From Halanaerobium saccharolyticum subsp. saccharolyticum DSM 6643 (GTDB lineage Bacteria; Bacillota; Halanaerobiia; Halanaerobiales; Halanaerobiaceae), in assembly GCF_000350165.1 (NCBI RefSeq), contig NZ_CAUI01000010.1, positions 62,001 through 126,000 of the forward strand: a stretch of DNA of 64,000 nt, in the 5' to 3' direction. A program made the position numbers and the translations under genes. The notes beneath the pieces were generated by a model. The model had not been told where the DNA came from. It made no database searches and worked only from the letters and a program-made list of their open reading frames with translations. Of the stretch, positions 54,831-62,348 are shown piece after piece. Every line of letters starts with the position of its first letter. Position 1 is the stretch's first letter.

Positions 54831-54891
54831 GTCTAATAAGGAAATAATACTCAGAAAATTTAAAAAACCAATTTATGGAGGTTAAATGTAG

Positions 54892-56244
54892 ATGAAAAAA
54901 AATATTAAAGAAATGGATAAAGGGAATCCGGTAGCTCTAATTCCTTTATTTGTATTTTTGGTTTTATACTTGGGTATGGGTATTTATTTTTCCATGCAAG
55001 GAGTCGAAATGGCGTTTTATCAATTCCCGGCGCCTATAGCTGCTTTAGTCGGTATTGTCGTGGCCTTTCTTATGGGATCAGGTTCTATGGAAGAGAGAGT
55101 ATCTTCTTTTGTTAAAGGTGCTGGAGAAAACAATGTTATTATAATGTGTATGATTTATTTACTTGCAGGTGCTTTTTCTACAGTATCTCAAGCTGTAGGT
55201 GGAGTAGATGCAACTGTTAATTTAGGTCTTTCTATTATACCATCTCAATTTTTACTTCCAGGCTTATTCCTGATAGCAGCATTTATTGCGACTGCTATGG
55301 GTACTTCAATGGGAACAATTGGTGCGGTAGTTCCAATTGCTGTAGGTATTGCTTCTAAAGCTGCACTTCCATTACCACTTACTATTGGTGCTGTTATTGG
55401 TGGAGCAATGTTTGGTGACAACTTATCAATTATATCTGATACTACAATTGCTGCAACTCAAACTCAGGGTGTCGAAATGCGGGATAAATTCAAGATGAAC
55501 CTTTTAATTGTTTTACCTGCCGCTATTCTTACATTAGTATTCTTATTTTTCTCAGGAGAAACAGCAGTTCAGGCTTCACAGTATTCTTATGAATTAATTA
55601 AGGTTGTTCCATATATTGCAGTATTGTTCTTTGCTTTGATAGGAGTAAATGTTTTTATGGTTTTATTTGGAGGTATGCTTTTATCTGGCTTAATTGGAAT
55701 TGTATTTGGTGATTTCACATTCATTGCAATGGCCCAGGAAGCATATGCTGGATTTAATAGTATGACAGAAGTATTTTTCTTATCAATGTTTGCCGGGGGT
55801 CTGGCTGCAATGATACGAAAAGAAGGTGGATTACAGTATTTAATTTATACTATTTCAAGTAAAATAAACAGTAGTAAGGGTGCAGAACTTGGTATAGCAG
55901 CTTTAGTTAGTGTGACAGATGTTTGTACAGCTAACAATACAGTTGCTATTATTATCAGTGGACCGCTTGCTAAAAACATAGCGATTGAAAATGATGTTGA
56001 TTTAAGACGTAGTGCAAGTCTTTTAGATATATTTGCTTGTGTGTGGCAGGGTATTATCCCCTATGGTGCACAGATCTTATTAGCAGGTTCATTAGCTAAA
56101 ATTTCACCGATTCAGATTATTCCTAATCTGCATTATAATTTCTTAGTATTACTTGCTGGATTATTAGCTATTTATTTTGCTTTCCCAAGTGCCGAGAAAC
56201 TTTTTGATAAAAAAGCACCAGCACAGCAAAATAAAACTGCATAG
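54892..56244 (+). CDS. NhaC/YuiF-type Na+/H+ antiporter family transporter, probable amino-acid (methionine) permease
   Basis: 450 residues with about 11-12 predicted helices. The conserved core TAMGTSMGTIGAVVPIAVGI near residue 142 and GGAMFGDNLSIISDTTIAAT near residue 177 are NhaC-superfamily motifs, with a later VTDVCTANNTVAIIISGPLA repeat near residue 345. Members next to methionine genes (MetT-type) are predicted methionine transporters, and its position after methionine gamma-lyase argues for that role. A simple Na+/H+ antiporter remains possible. RBS TGGAGG. A large terminator follows. Confidence 0.85.
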   Translation: MKKNIKEMDKGNPVALIPLFVFLVLYLGMGIYFSMQGVEMAFYQFPAPIAALVGIVVAFLMGSGSMEERVSSFVKGAGENNVIIMCMIYLLAGAFSTVSQAVGGVDATVNLGLSIIPSQFLLPGLFLIAAFIATAMGTSMGTIGAVVPIAVGIASKAALPLPLTIGAVIGGAMFGDNLSIISDTTIAATQTQGVEMRDKFKMNLLIVLPAAILTLVFLFFSGETAVQASQYSYELIKVVPYIAVLFFALIGVNVFMVLFGGMLLSGLIGIVFGDFTFIAMAQEAYAGFNSMTEVFFLSMFAGGLAAMIRKEGGLQYLIYTISSKINSSKGAELGIAALVSVTDVCTANNTVAIIISGPLAKNIAIENDVDLRRSASLLDIFACVWQGIIPYGAQILLAGSLAKISPIQIIPNLHYNFLVLLAGLLAIYFAFPSAEKLFDKKAPAQQNKTA

Positions 56245-56304
56245 TTAAGACTGATTTTTTGATTCAAAAACATCATATAGATAAAAATTAAATGGAATAA
56301 AAAT

Positions 56305-56378
56305 AGGTGGAGCTGTAATTTAGCTTTAGAAATTAACGTGAAAGTTATAATTTCTGAGTAAATTAGCTCCACCTTTTT
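56305..56378. terminator. Bidirectional terminator between the transporter and ilvB genes
   Basis: AGGTGGAGCT (56305-56314) pairs with AGCTCCACCT (56365-56374), and the interior also pairs (TAGCTTTAGAAATT with AATTTCTGAGTAAATTA, imperfectly). TTTTTGG follows on the plus strand and ATTTTTATT on the minus strand, so it can end both convergent transcripts. Confidence 0.85.
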
Positions 56379-56402
56379 GGTGTTATTTTGGTTTAAAAGA
56401 TA

Positions 56403-58151
56403 TTATTTAATTTCTTCTTTGTGTAAGAGCATTTCATCTAGACTATCTCCGTCAACAACCATAGGGAACATTGTTTCCTCTTCTTCCATAATAAAGTCAA
56501 GTAGATATGGTTTAGGACTATTGATAGCTTCTTCAATTGCTGGTTTAATATCTTCAACCTTCTCAATTCTAATTGCTTCAAAATTAACAAATGACTCTGC
56601 TAATTTAACAAAATCAGGTATCATTTCTTGCGGACAATTTTCTCCACCAGCAGAACAGTCAGGTGGGCAGGAAACATCTTTTCTTAAACAAGTTGAAAAG
56701 TAATTTTTATCCTGATAGACTTCCTGCAGCTGTCTAATCATACCCAGCTGTTTATTATTAAAAACCACTATATTTACAGGTAGATTTTGTTTTGCAATTG
56801 TCGCCATATCCTGCATGTTCATCATAAAACTTCCATCTCCAGCGATAGCTATTACTTTTTTATCTGGATTCCCTAGTTGAGCTCCAATGGCAGCTGGAAA
56901 ACCAAAGCCCATGGTACCTAAACCACCTGAAGAAATAAAAGATCTAGCTTCAGTATATTTATAATAATGGGAAGCCCACATCTGATGCTGACCTACTTCA
57001 GCAGTAATTATAGTATTTTTAGGGCTAACATTATATATTTCTTCAATAACCTGCCGGTGAGTTAATTTATTTTTTTTAGGTGTATATTCTTTTTTAAGGT
57101 TTAAATCCCGCCATTGATCAATTTTTTGCATCCATTCTGGATGTTCATTTTTCGCTACTTTTTTATTTAGTACCTCTAAAACATTTTTCACATCTCCAAC
57201 TATGGGGATATCAATGACCAGACGTTTTCCAATTTCAGCAGGGTCAATATCAATGTGAATTATCTTTGCATTTGGAGCAAATTTATCAATTTTACCTGTT
57301 ACTCGATTGTCAAATCTTGAGCCAACAGCAATAATTAGATCAGCATTATGTATAGCATTATTTGCTTGGGTTGTTCCATGTAGTCCTAACATCCCTAAAC
57401 TTAATTCACTAGTGCTATCAAATGAACCCAGCCCCATCATTGTTGTTGCAACAGGGATTCCGGTTTTATTTGCTAATTCTCTTAACTCTTCACTGCCGCC
57501 TGAGTTTATTACCCCACCACCAGCATAAATTATTGGAGTTTTTGCATTGTTAATAGCATCTGCAGCTTTTTTTATCTGCAAATTATGACCCTTATTAGTT
57601 GGGTTATAACCGGGTAGATAAACCTTATCGGGATAGTTAAATTCAGCTTCTTGAACTAATATATCTTTGGGCATATCAATTAAGACTGGACCTGGCCTAC
57701 CTGTTTGAGCAATATAAAAAGCCTCTTTAATAGTTTTTGCCAAATCATTTACATCCTTAACTAAATAATTATGTTTAGTTATAGGCGCAGTTATACCTCT
57801 GATATCAGCTTCTTGAAAAGCATCTGTACCGATAGCAGACATTGGAACCTGGCCTGTGAAGGCAACAATAGGAATAGAATCCATATGGGCAGTGGCAAGG
57901 CCTGTTACTAAGTTAGTGCCACCCGGTCCAGATGTTGCTAAACAAACTCCAGCTTTACCAGTTGATCTCGCATATCCCCCAGCTGCGTGCACAGCAACTT
58001 GTTCATGATAAGGCATAACAAATTTAATTTTTGATTTGCGAAACTCCTCAAAAATAGGTAAAACAGCTCCTCCAGGATATCCGAAAACTAATTCTACCTG
58101 CTCTTGTTTCAAAGACTCAATAAAGATTTCAGCACCTGACAGTTTTTTCAT
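56403..58151 (-). CDS. ilvB: Acetolactate synthase large subunit with a cysteine-rich insertion
   Basis: 582 residues. PYHEQVAVHAAGGYARSTGK near residue 47 carries the catalytic Glu of thiamine enzymes, SGGLGTMGFGFPAAIGAQLG near residue 420 and GDGSFMMNMQDMATIAKQNL near residue 445 are the thiamine/Mg2+ motif, and GPGGTNLVTGLATAHMDSIP is the FAD-type region. After QEVYQDKNYFST, where most enzymes go straight to the substrate loop, there is an extra stretch of about 20 residues with four cysteines (C-x6-C-x3-C-x6-C). No ilvN or other ilv gene is adjacent; it ends at a terminator. ATG behind AGAGGAG. A T-box leader controls it, so it serves branched-chain amino-acid synthesis. Confidence 0.93.
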   Translation of the reverse strand: MKKLSGAEIFIESLKQEQVELVFGYPGGAVLPIFEEFRKSKIKFVMPYHEQVAVHAAGGYARSTGKAGVCLATSGPGGTNLVTGLATAHMDSIPIVAFTGQVPMSAIGTDAFQEADIRGITAPITKHNYLVKDVNDLAKTIKEAFYIAQTGRPGPVLIDMPKDILVQEAEFNYPDKVYLPGYNPTNKGHNLQIKKAADAINNAKTPIIYAGGGVINSGGSEELRELANKTGIPVATTMMGLGSFDSTSELSLGMLGLHGTTQANNAIHNADLIIAVGSRFDNRVTGKIDKFAPNAKIIHIDIDPAEIGKRLVIDIPIVGDVKNVLEVLNKKVAKNEHPEWMQKIDQWRDLNLKKEYTPKKNKLTHRQVIEEIYNVSPKNTIITAEVGQHQMWASHYYKYTEARSFISSGGLGTMGFGFPAAIGAQLGNPDKKVIAIAGDGSFMMNMQDMATIAKQNLPVNIVVFNNKQLGMIRQLQEVYQDKNYFSTCLRKDVSCPPDCSAGGENCPQEMIPDFVKLAESFVNFEAIRIEKVEDIKPAIEEAINSPKPYLLDFIMEEEETMFPMVVDGDSLDEMLLHKEEIK

Positions 58152-58196
58152 AACTTCAACTCCTCTTAATATTTAGATTATAATTTAAAAAAATAT

Positions 58197-58497
58197 ATAA
58201 AAAACCTCTCATCTCAAATAACAGCTTAAATCTATTATCTGGGACGAGAGGTTAATTCACGTGGTACCACCCTAATTCGCTATTGATTATAATAGCCTCA
58301 ACAAGTGCTTTTTGCTAGCACTTTAGAATCTGGTAACGGAAACTGAAATATCCGATAAAGCTTACTAAATTCAGCTTTATAGTTCAAGGATGAGAGAGAT
58401 AATAAAATAGATACGGTTTCCAGCAGCTCCGATTCTCTATAATCATATTTTTATTATTCATTTCCTATCATAACTTTTAGAATATTTAAATTGTATG
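58197..58497 (-). ncRNA. T-box riboswitch leader of ilvB, probably leucine-specific
   Basis: Read on the minus strand: stem I (about 58440-58380), then the T-box core AGGGTGGTACCACG (58273-58260, consensus AGGGUGGNACCGCG), then the terminator hairpin AACCTCTC.../GAGAGGTT (58253-58203) followed by TTTTTTAT. The specifier loop is probably CTC just before ATCCTTGAAC (58394-58392), i.e. leucine; ATC (isoleucine), shifted by three bases, is the alternative. Uncharged tRNA binding would favour the antiterminator and switch ilvB on. Confidence 0.93.
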
Positions 58498-58503
58498 AAT
58501 ATG

Positions 58504-58532
58504 AGTATAATAAATAAATTTCATCTTGTCAA
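58504..58532 (-). promoter_or_regulatory. Sigma-A promoter of the T-box/ilvB transcript
   Basis: On the minus strand TTGACA, exactly 17 bases, TATACT. Transcription would start near 58497, just upstream of stem I of the T-box leader. The remaining gap to the chemoreceptor gene (58533-58657) holds nothing recognised. Confidence 0.8.
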
Positions 58533-58657
58533 ATATAAAATCATTTAATTTGAGAAAATTTTAAATTTTTTCTAAAAAAATAAAGGTTTTTTTAAAAGAA
58601 TGAAGAAATAAATATATAAGATAAAGTCGACAGTATACAGTAAACAATATTCTAGGA

Positions 58658-60739
58658 GTGATTAAAATTAAAAATATTAAAAACATGTTTTTTAACAGTA
58701 TTAAATTTAAGCTAATAGTCGTGTTATTGTTAATTGCTTTAGTTCCTTTAGGCATAGTTAGTTATTTTCAAATCAGGAATGTCGAAAATATGATAGAAGA
58801 TTCTTTTGTGGAATCAACTAAAAGAGAGGTTTCGCAGGTTGATAATGCTATTAATTTATATTTTGAACAGTTAAAATCAAATACTAGATTTTTAGTTGAA
58901 AATGAATACATAAAACAGGTTGAAGATAATGTAACAAAATACTTAAATAATCAGAACGATAGTTTAATGATGACTCCATCCGAAAATGGAGGGGTAGAAG
59001 AAGATATTTATTATTTATTTGATGACTTCGCAAAAACTCATCCTGAGGTTTCATATATTTATATCGGAACCAAGTATGGTGGGATGATTCAGCATCCAGA
59101 AGGGGTTGTTGGCAGTAATTACGACCCGCGAGAAAGACCATTCTATGAAGTTGCTTTAGCGAATGAAGGTCAGGTAGTTTTAACTGAACCCTACTATTGG
59201 GAAGCTGATGACACGATTAATATTGGAGCCGTATCAACATTTAATAATAGTGACGGCGAATTCATTGGAGTTTTAGGGATTGATATTGGTTTAAATAGTT
59301 TAACAAATTTAATCAAAGATATTACTATTGGAGAAGAGGGTTTTATTATTTTAGTTGATGATCAAAATAATATTCTGGCTCATCCACGGGAAGCTTCTTT
59401 GACTTTTGAAAATGTTTCAGCATTAGGAGTAGAAGAATTAAGCAGTAATTTAGATCAGGATTCAAAAGCTTTTGAAGCAGTAATGAATGGAGAAGAGTAT
59501 TTATTTAACACTTATAAATCTGATGGTACCTCCTGGAACTTTATTTCTGTAATTCCAAAAAGCGAACTGGAAGCTCAGATAAACCAGATGTATAAGCAGA
59601 TAATTACAATAATTATTGTTTTATTGATCTTAATTTCTTTACTTGCTTTATTTATTTCTAAAAAAATATCTGATCCGATTATAGAAGCTACAAATTTTTC
59701 TAAAGAAATAGCTGCTGGAAATTTGAATGCGGAGAAGATTAAAGTTAAAGGAAACAATGAACTTTCAATTTTATCTGAGGCATTAAATGAGATGCAGGAA
59801 GATTTAAAAGATATGATATCTCAAATTAATAATATTGCTCTTGATTTATCATCATCAAGCGAAGAATTGAGTGCATCTGGAGAAGGGTTAGAGCATTCTG
59901 CAGAAAAAGTTGGGGAATCTATTGAACATGTTGCTTCTGGTGCTGAAGAACAGTCAGCACAGACTGAAGAAAGTACTGCATTAGTATCAGAATTGAGTAA
60001 AGAAATTGATAATATTGATAAAATGTCTAAAAACATGAAAACTGAAACTAAAGTAGTTATGGAAAATATTGAAGAAGGCAGTGTGTCAATGGACACTTCT
60101 ATTGATCAAATAGAAAGTGTAAATCAAAATACTGCTGAAGTGTCAGATAGTATTGGTGAACTTGGAATTTTATCTGAAGAGATTGGTAATATAGTTAATT
60201 TGATAAATGGAATTGCTTCTCAAACTAATTTACTGGCTTTAAATGCTGCAATAGAGGCTGCTAGAGCAGGAGAAGCCGGACGAGGATTTAGTGTTGTTGC
60301 TGATGAAATTAGAAACCTAGCCGAAGAATCATCTAAGGCTACTGAAAAAATTGAAGAATTAATCAAAGACATTCAAGAAGGTGTAGATAATTCAGTTGGT
60401 AAAATGAATGAAACAGAGGAAGTTGTTCAAAGCAGTGTTGATGTTATAGAAAAAACAAAATTATCTTTTGATAAAGTTAAAGAGGTTTCAATGAAATTAA
60501 GCCAGATAATAGAAAATATAGATTTAAAAACAAATAAAGTTAATACTAAAGGTAAAGAAGTGGCAGAAATAATCAATCAAATTGCTTCTGTGAGTGAAGA
60601 ATCGGCACAGAGATCAGAAGAGGTTGCTTCTTATAGTCAGGAACAGCTTAATTCTACTAAAGAAGTAGTTAGGTCAGCAAAAACTTTAGCAGAAACCGCA
60701 GAAAAATTAACAGAAACAGTTAATAAGTTTAATTTATAA
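58658..60739 (+). CDS. Methyl-accepting chemotaxis protein with dCache-type sensor
   Basis: 693 residues. One transmembrane helix near residues 18-36, a large extracytoplasmic double-Cache domain (about 40-305; [30 protein letters not shown] and [14 protein letters not shown] are its landmarks), a second helix (about 310-332), HAMP, and the signalling domain with tip [20 protein letters not shown] near residue 521. DPRERPFY is the amino-acid-binding-like dCache signature, so amines or amino acids are plausible ligands. The GTG at 58658 overlaps TAGGAG; an ATT at 58667 has better spacing and an ATG at 58685 has none, so the true start is uncertain. The activator gene follows 29 bases later. 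Confidence 0.93.
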   Translation: MIKIKNIKNMFFNSIKFKLIVVLLLIALVPLGIVSYFQIRNVENMIEDSFVESTKREVSQVDNAINLYFEQLKSNTRFLVENEYIKQVEDNVTKYLNNQNDSLMMTPSENGGVEEDIYYLFDDFAKTHPEVSYIYIGTKYGGMIQHPEGVVGSNYDPRERPFYEVALANEGQVVLTEPYYWEADDTINIGAVSTFNNSDGEFIGVLGIDIGLNSLTNLIKDITIGEEGFIILVDDQNNILAHPREASLTFENVSALGVEELSSNLDQDSKAFEAVMNGEEYLFNTYKSDGTSWNFISVIPKSELEAQINQMYKQIITIIIVLLILISLLALFISKKISDPIIEATNFSKEIAAGNLNAEKIKVKGNNELSILSEALNEMQEDLKDMISQINNIALDLSSSSEELSASGEGLEHSAEKVGESIEHVASGAEEQSAQTEESTALVSELSKEIDNIDKMSKNMKTETKVVMENIEEGSVSMDTSIDQIESVNQNTAEVSDSIGELGILSEEIGNIVNLINGIASQTNLLALNAAIEAARAGEAGRGFSVVADEIRNLAEESSKATEKIEELIKDIQEGVDNSVGKMNETEEVVQSSVDVIEKTKLSFDKVKEVSMKLSQIIENIDLKTNKVNTKGKEVAEIINQIASVSEESAQRSEEVASYSQEQLNSTKEVVRSAKTLAETAEKLTETVNKFNL

Positions 60740-60768
60740 GATATTTAATTGTTTAAGGAGGAGATTTT

Positions 60769-62148
60769 TTGTCTATTAAAAATCTTCATTATATAAAAAG
60801 GGCATTTAGAGAAACAGATGTTATTTGTATTATAGATAAAAATGCAAAAATACTTTATTACAACAACTATAATGATATCCATAATAAACTTGGGACAGAA
60901 AAGGTCGTCGGCAGGCCTTTTCTGGAAGTTTATCCCTGGCTTGACTGGGAAACCAGTACGGCTTTGAAAGTTCTCAAAACAGGAGAAGCTATTGTTAATC
61001 AAGCTCAGGTTATGAAGTTAAGTGATGGTACAGAGGTTAATGCTGTCAATACCGCTTTTCCTTTAAAAAACAAAAATGGTATTTTAGGTGTGGTTTTCTT
61101 ATCTTATGACATTAATACAATGATTAATACTTCTGAGGTAGAAGCGGTAAAAAAAAGTGAAAATAATATAGGATCTAAATATAAATTCTCAGATATAATT
61201 ACCAAAAATGCTGAAGTTATGAGGATTATCGCTCAGTTAAAAAAAGCTGCAAAATATAATTCGAATATTTTAATTTATGGTGAAACGGGAACTGGTAAAG
61301 AATTATTTGTCCATTCAATTCACAATGCAAGTAATAGAGTATCAAAACCTTTTATCTCTCAAAATTGTGCAGCTATACCAGAAAACTTAATGGAAAGTTT
61401 GTTTTTCGGGACTACAAAAGGGAGTTTTACTGGCTCTGAAGCAAAAAAGGGTCTATTTGAACTTGCAAATGGAGGCACAATTTTTTTAGATGAGATTAAT
61501 TCAATGCCTCCTTCTCTTCAGGCCAAACTTCTTCGAGTTATAGAAAATGGAAGAGTCAGGAGGATTGGTGGAAAAAAAGAATATGAAACTGATGTCAGAA
61601 TTATTGCTTCTACAAATGAAAAATTAGAAGATTTATTAGGTTCGAAACGATTTAGGAAAGATTTATATTATCGAATTAGTGTAGTGAATATTGAAATCCC
61701 ACCCCTGCGAAAAAGAAAAGATGATATTCAAGTTTTATGTGATCATTTTATATTAGATTATAACGAAAAATTTGATAAAGATATTAGGGGAATAGATACA
61801 AGAGTTGAAAAAGTATTTTTAAGTTACGACTGGCCCGGAAATGTTAGAGAGTTTAAAAATTGTATTGAAAGTGCATTTATTAGTAATACAAAAGGCAATA
61901 AAATTAGGATTGATGATATACCCAAATATATTTTAAAGAGAATAGGATCAGCATTAGCTTATAAAGAAGATGAAGTAAAGTTTGGAGAAAATTTATCTTT
62001 AAAAGCTAATGTCCAAAATCTTGAAGAAAAATTAATTTCAAAAGTTTTAGAAAAGGCAGACCAAAATATTACTAAGGCAGCAGAAATCCTTAAGATCTCA
62101 AGACAATCATTATACCATAAATTGAAAAAATATAATCTTAATTATTAA
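60769..62148 (+). CDS. Sigma-54-dependent activator, RocR/PAS type, with variant GSFTGS loop
   Basis: 459 residues. An N-terminal PAS-like domain (about 12-120; ICIIDKNAKILYYNNYNDIH) precedes the AAA+ domain with Walker A GETGTGKELFVHSI near residue 170, Walker B GTIFLDEINSM, and the arginine region DLYYRISVVNIEIPPLRKR. The C-terminal Fis-type helix-turn-helix is NITKAAEILKISRQSLYHKL. The sigma-54 contact loop reads GSFTGS rather than GAFTGA, which is unusual at the last position. TTG start behind AAGGAGGAG. A sigma-54 promoter with an inverted repeat lies in the gap to the next gene, which is therefore its likely target. Confidence 0.92.
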   Translation: MSIKNLHYIKRAFRETDVICIIDKNAKILYYNNYNDIHNKLGTEKVVGRPFLEVYPWLDWETSTALKVLKTGEAIVNQAQVMKLSDGTEVNAVNTAFPLKNKNGILGVVFLSYDINTMINTSEVEAVKKSENNIGSKYKFSDIITKNAEVMRIIAQLKKAAKYNSNILIYGETGTGKELFVHSIHNASNRVSKPFISQNCAAIPENLMESLFFGTTKGSFTGSEAKKGLFELANGGTIFLDEINSMPPSLQAKLLRVIENGRVRRIGGKKEYETDVRIIASTNEKLEDLLGSKRFRKDLYYRISVVNIEIPPLRKRKDDIQVLCDHFILDYNEKFDKDIRGIDTRVEKVFLSYDWPGNVREFKNCIESAFISNTKGNKIRIDDIPKYILKRIGSALAYKEDEVKFGENLSLKANVQNLEEKLISKVLEKADQNITKAAEILKISRQSLYHKLKKYNLNY

Positions 62149-62157
62149 AACAAAAAT

Positions 62158-62201
62158 AGTCTACAGTGTAATTAATTTTTACAGCTGTAGATTATTTTTA
62201 C
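62158..62201 (+). terminator. Hairpin after the activator gene, probable terminator
   Basis: TCTACAGTGTAA and TTACAGCTGTAGA pair with one bulged base, followed by TTATTTTTAC. It contains TGTAAT-N5-TTTACA, close to a TyrR box, so an additional operator role is conceivable. Confidence 0.6.
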
Positions 62202-62247
62202 GTTAAGCTTAAAAATAGTGCTTAAATTGATTTAAAAAACTGAAATC

Positions 62248-62274
62248 AAGTCTAAAATAGCTTTATTTAGGCTT
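62248..62274 (+). promoter_or_regulatory. Inverted repeat upstream of the sigma-54 promoter, candidate activator site
   Basis: AAGTCTAAA (62248-62256) and TTTAGGCTT (62266-62274) are inverted with one mismatch. It lies just upstream of the -24 element; most enhancers are farther away, so the assignment is tentative. Confidence 0.4.
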
Positions 62275-62290
62275 AAAAGCTTAAACTTTT

Positions 62291-62307
62291 CGGCATAGAA
62301 CTTGCAA
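62291..62307 (+). promoter_or_regulatory. Sigma-54 (-24/-12) promoter
   Basis: CGGCAT-AGAAC-TTGCAA; the invariant GG and GC are 10 bases apart. It ends 42 bases before the ATG of the flavin oxidoreductase gene and follows a sigma-54 activator gene. Confidence 0.75.
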
Positions 62308-62348
62308 TTATATTATAGTGAGTAATAAAACTATAAGGAGGATCAAAA

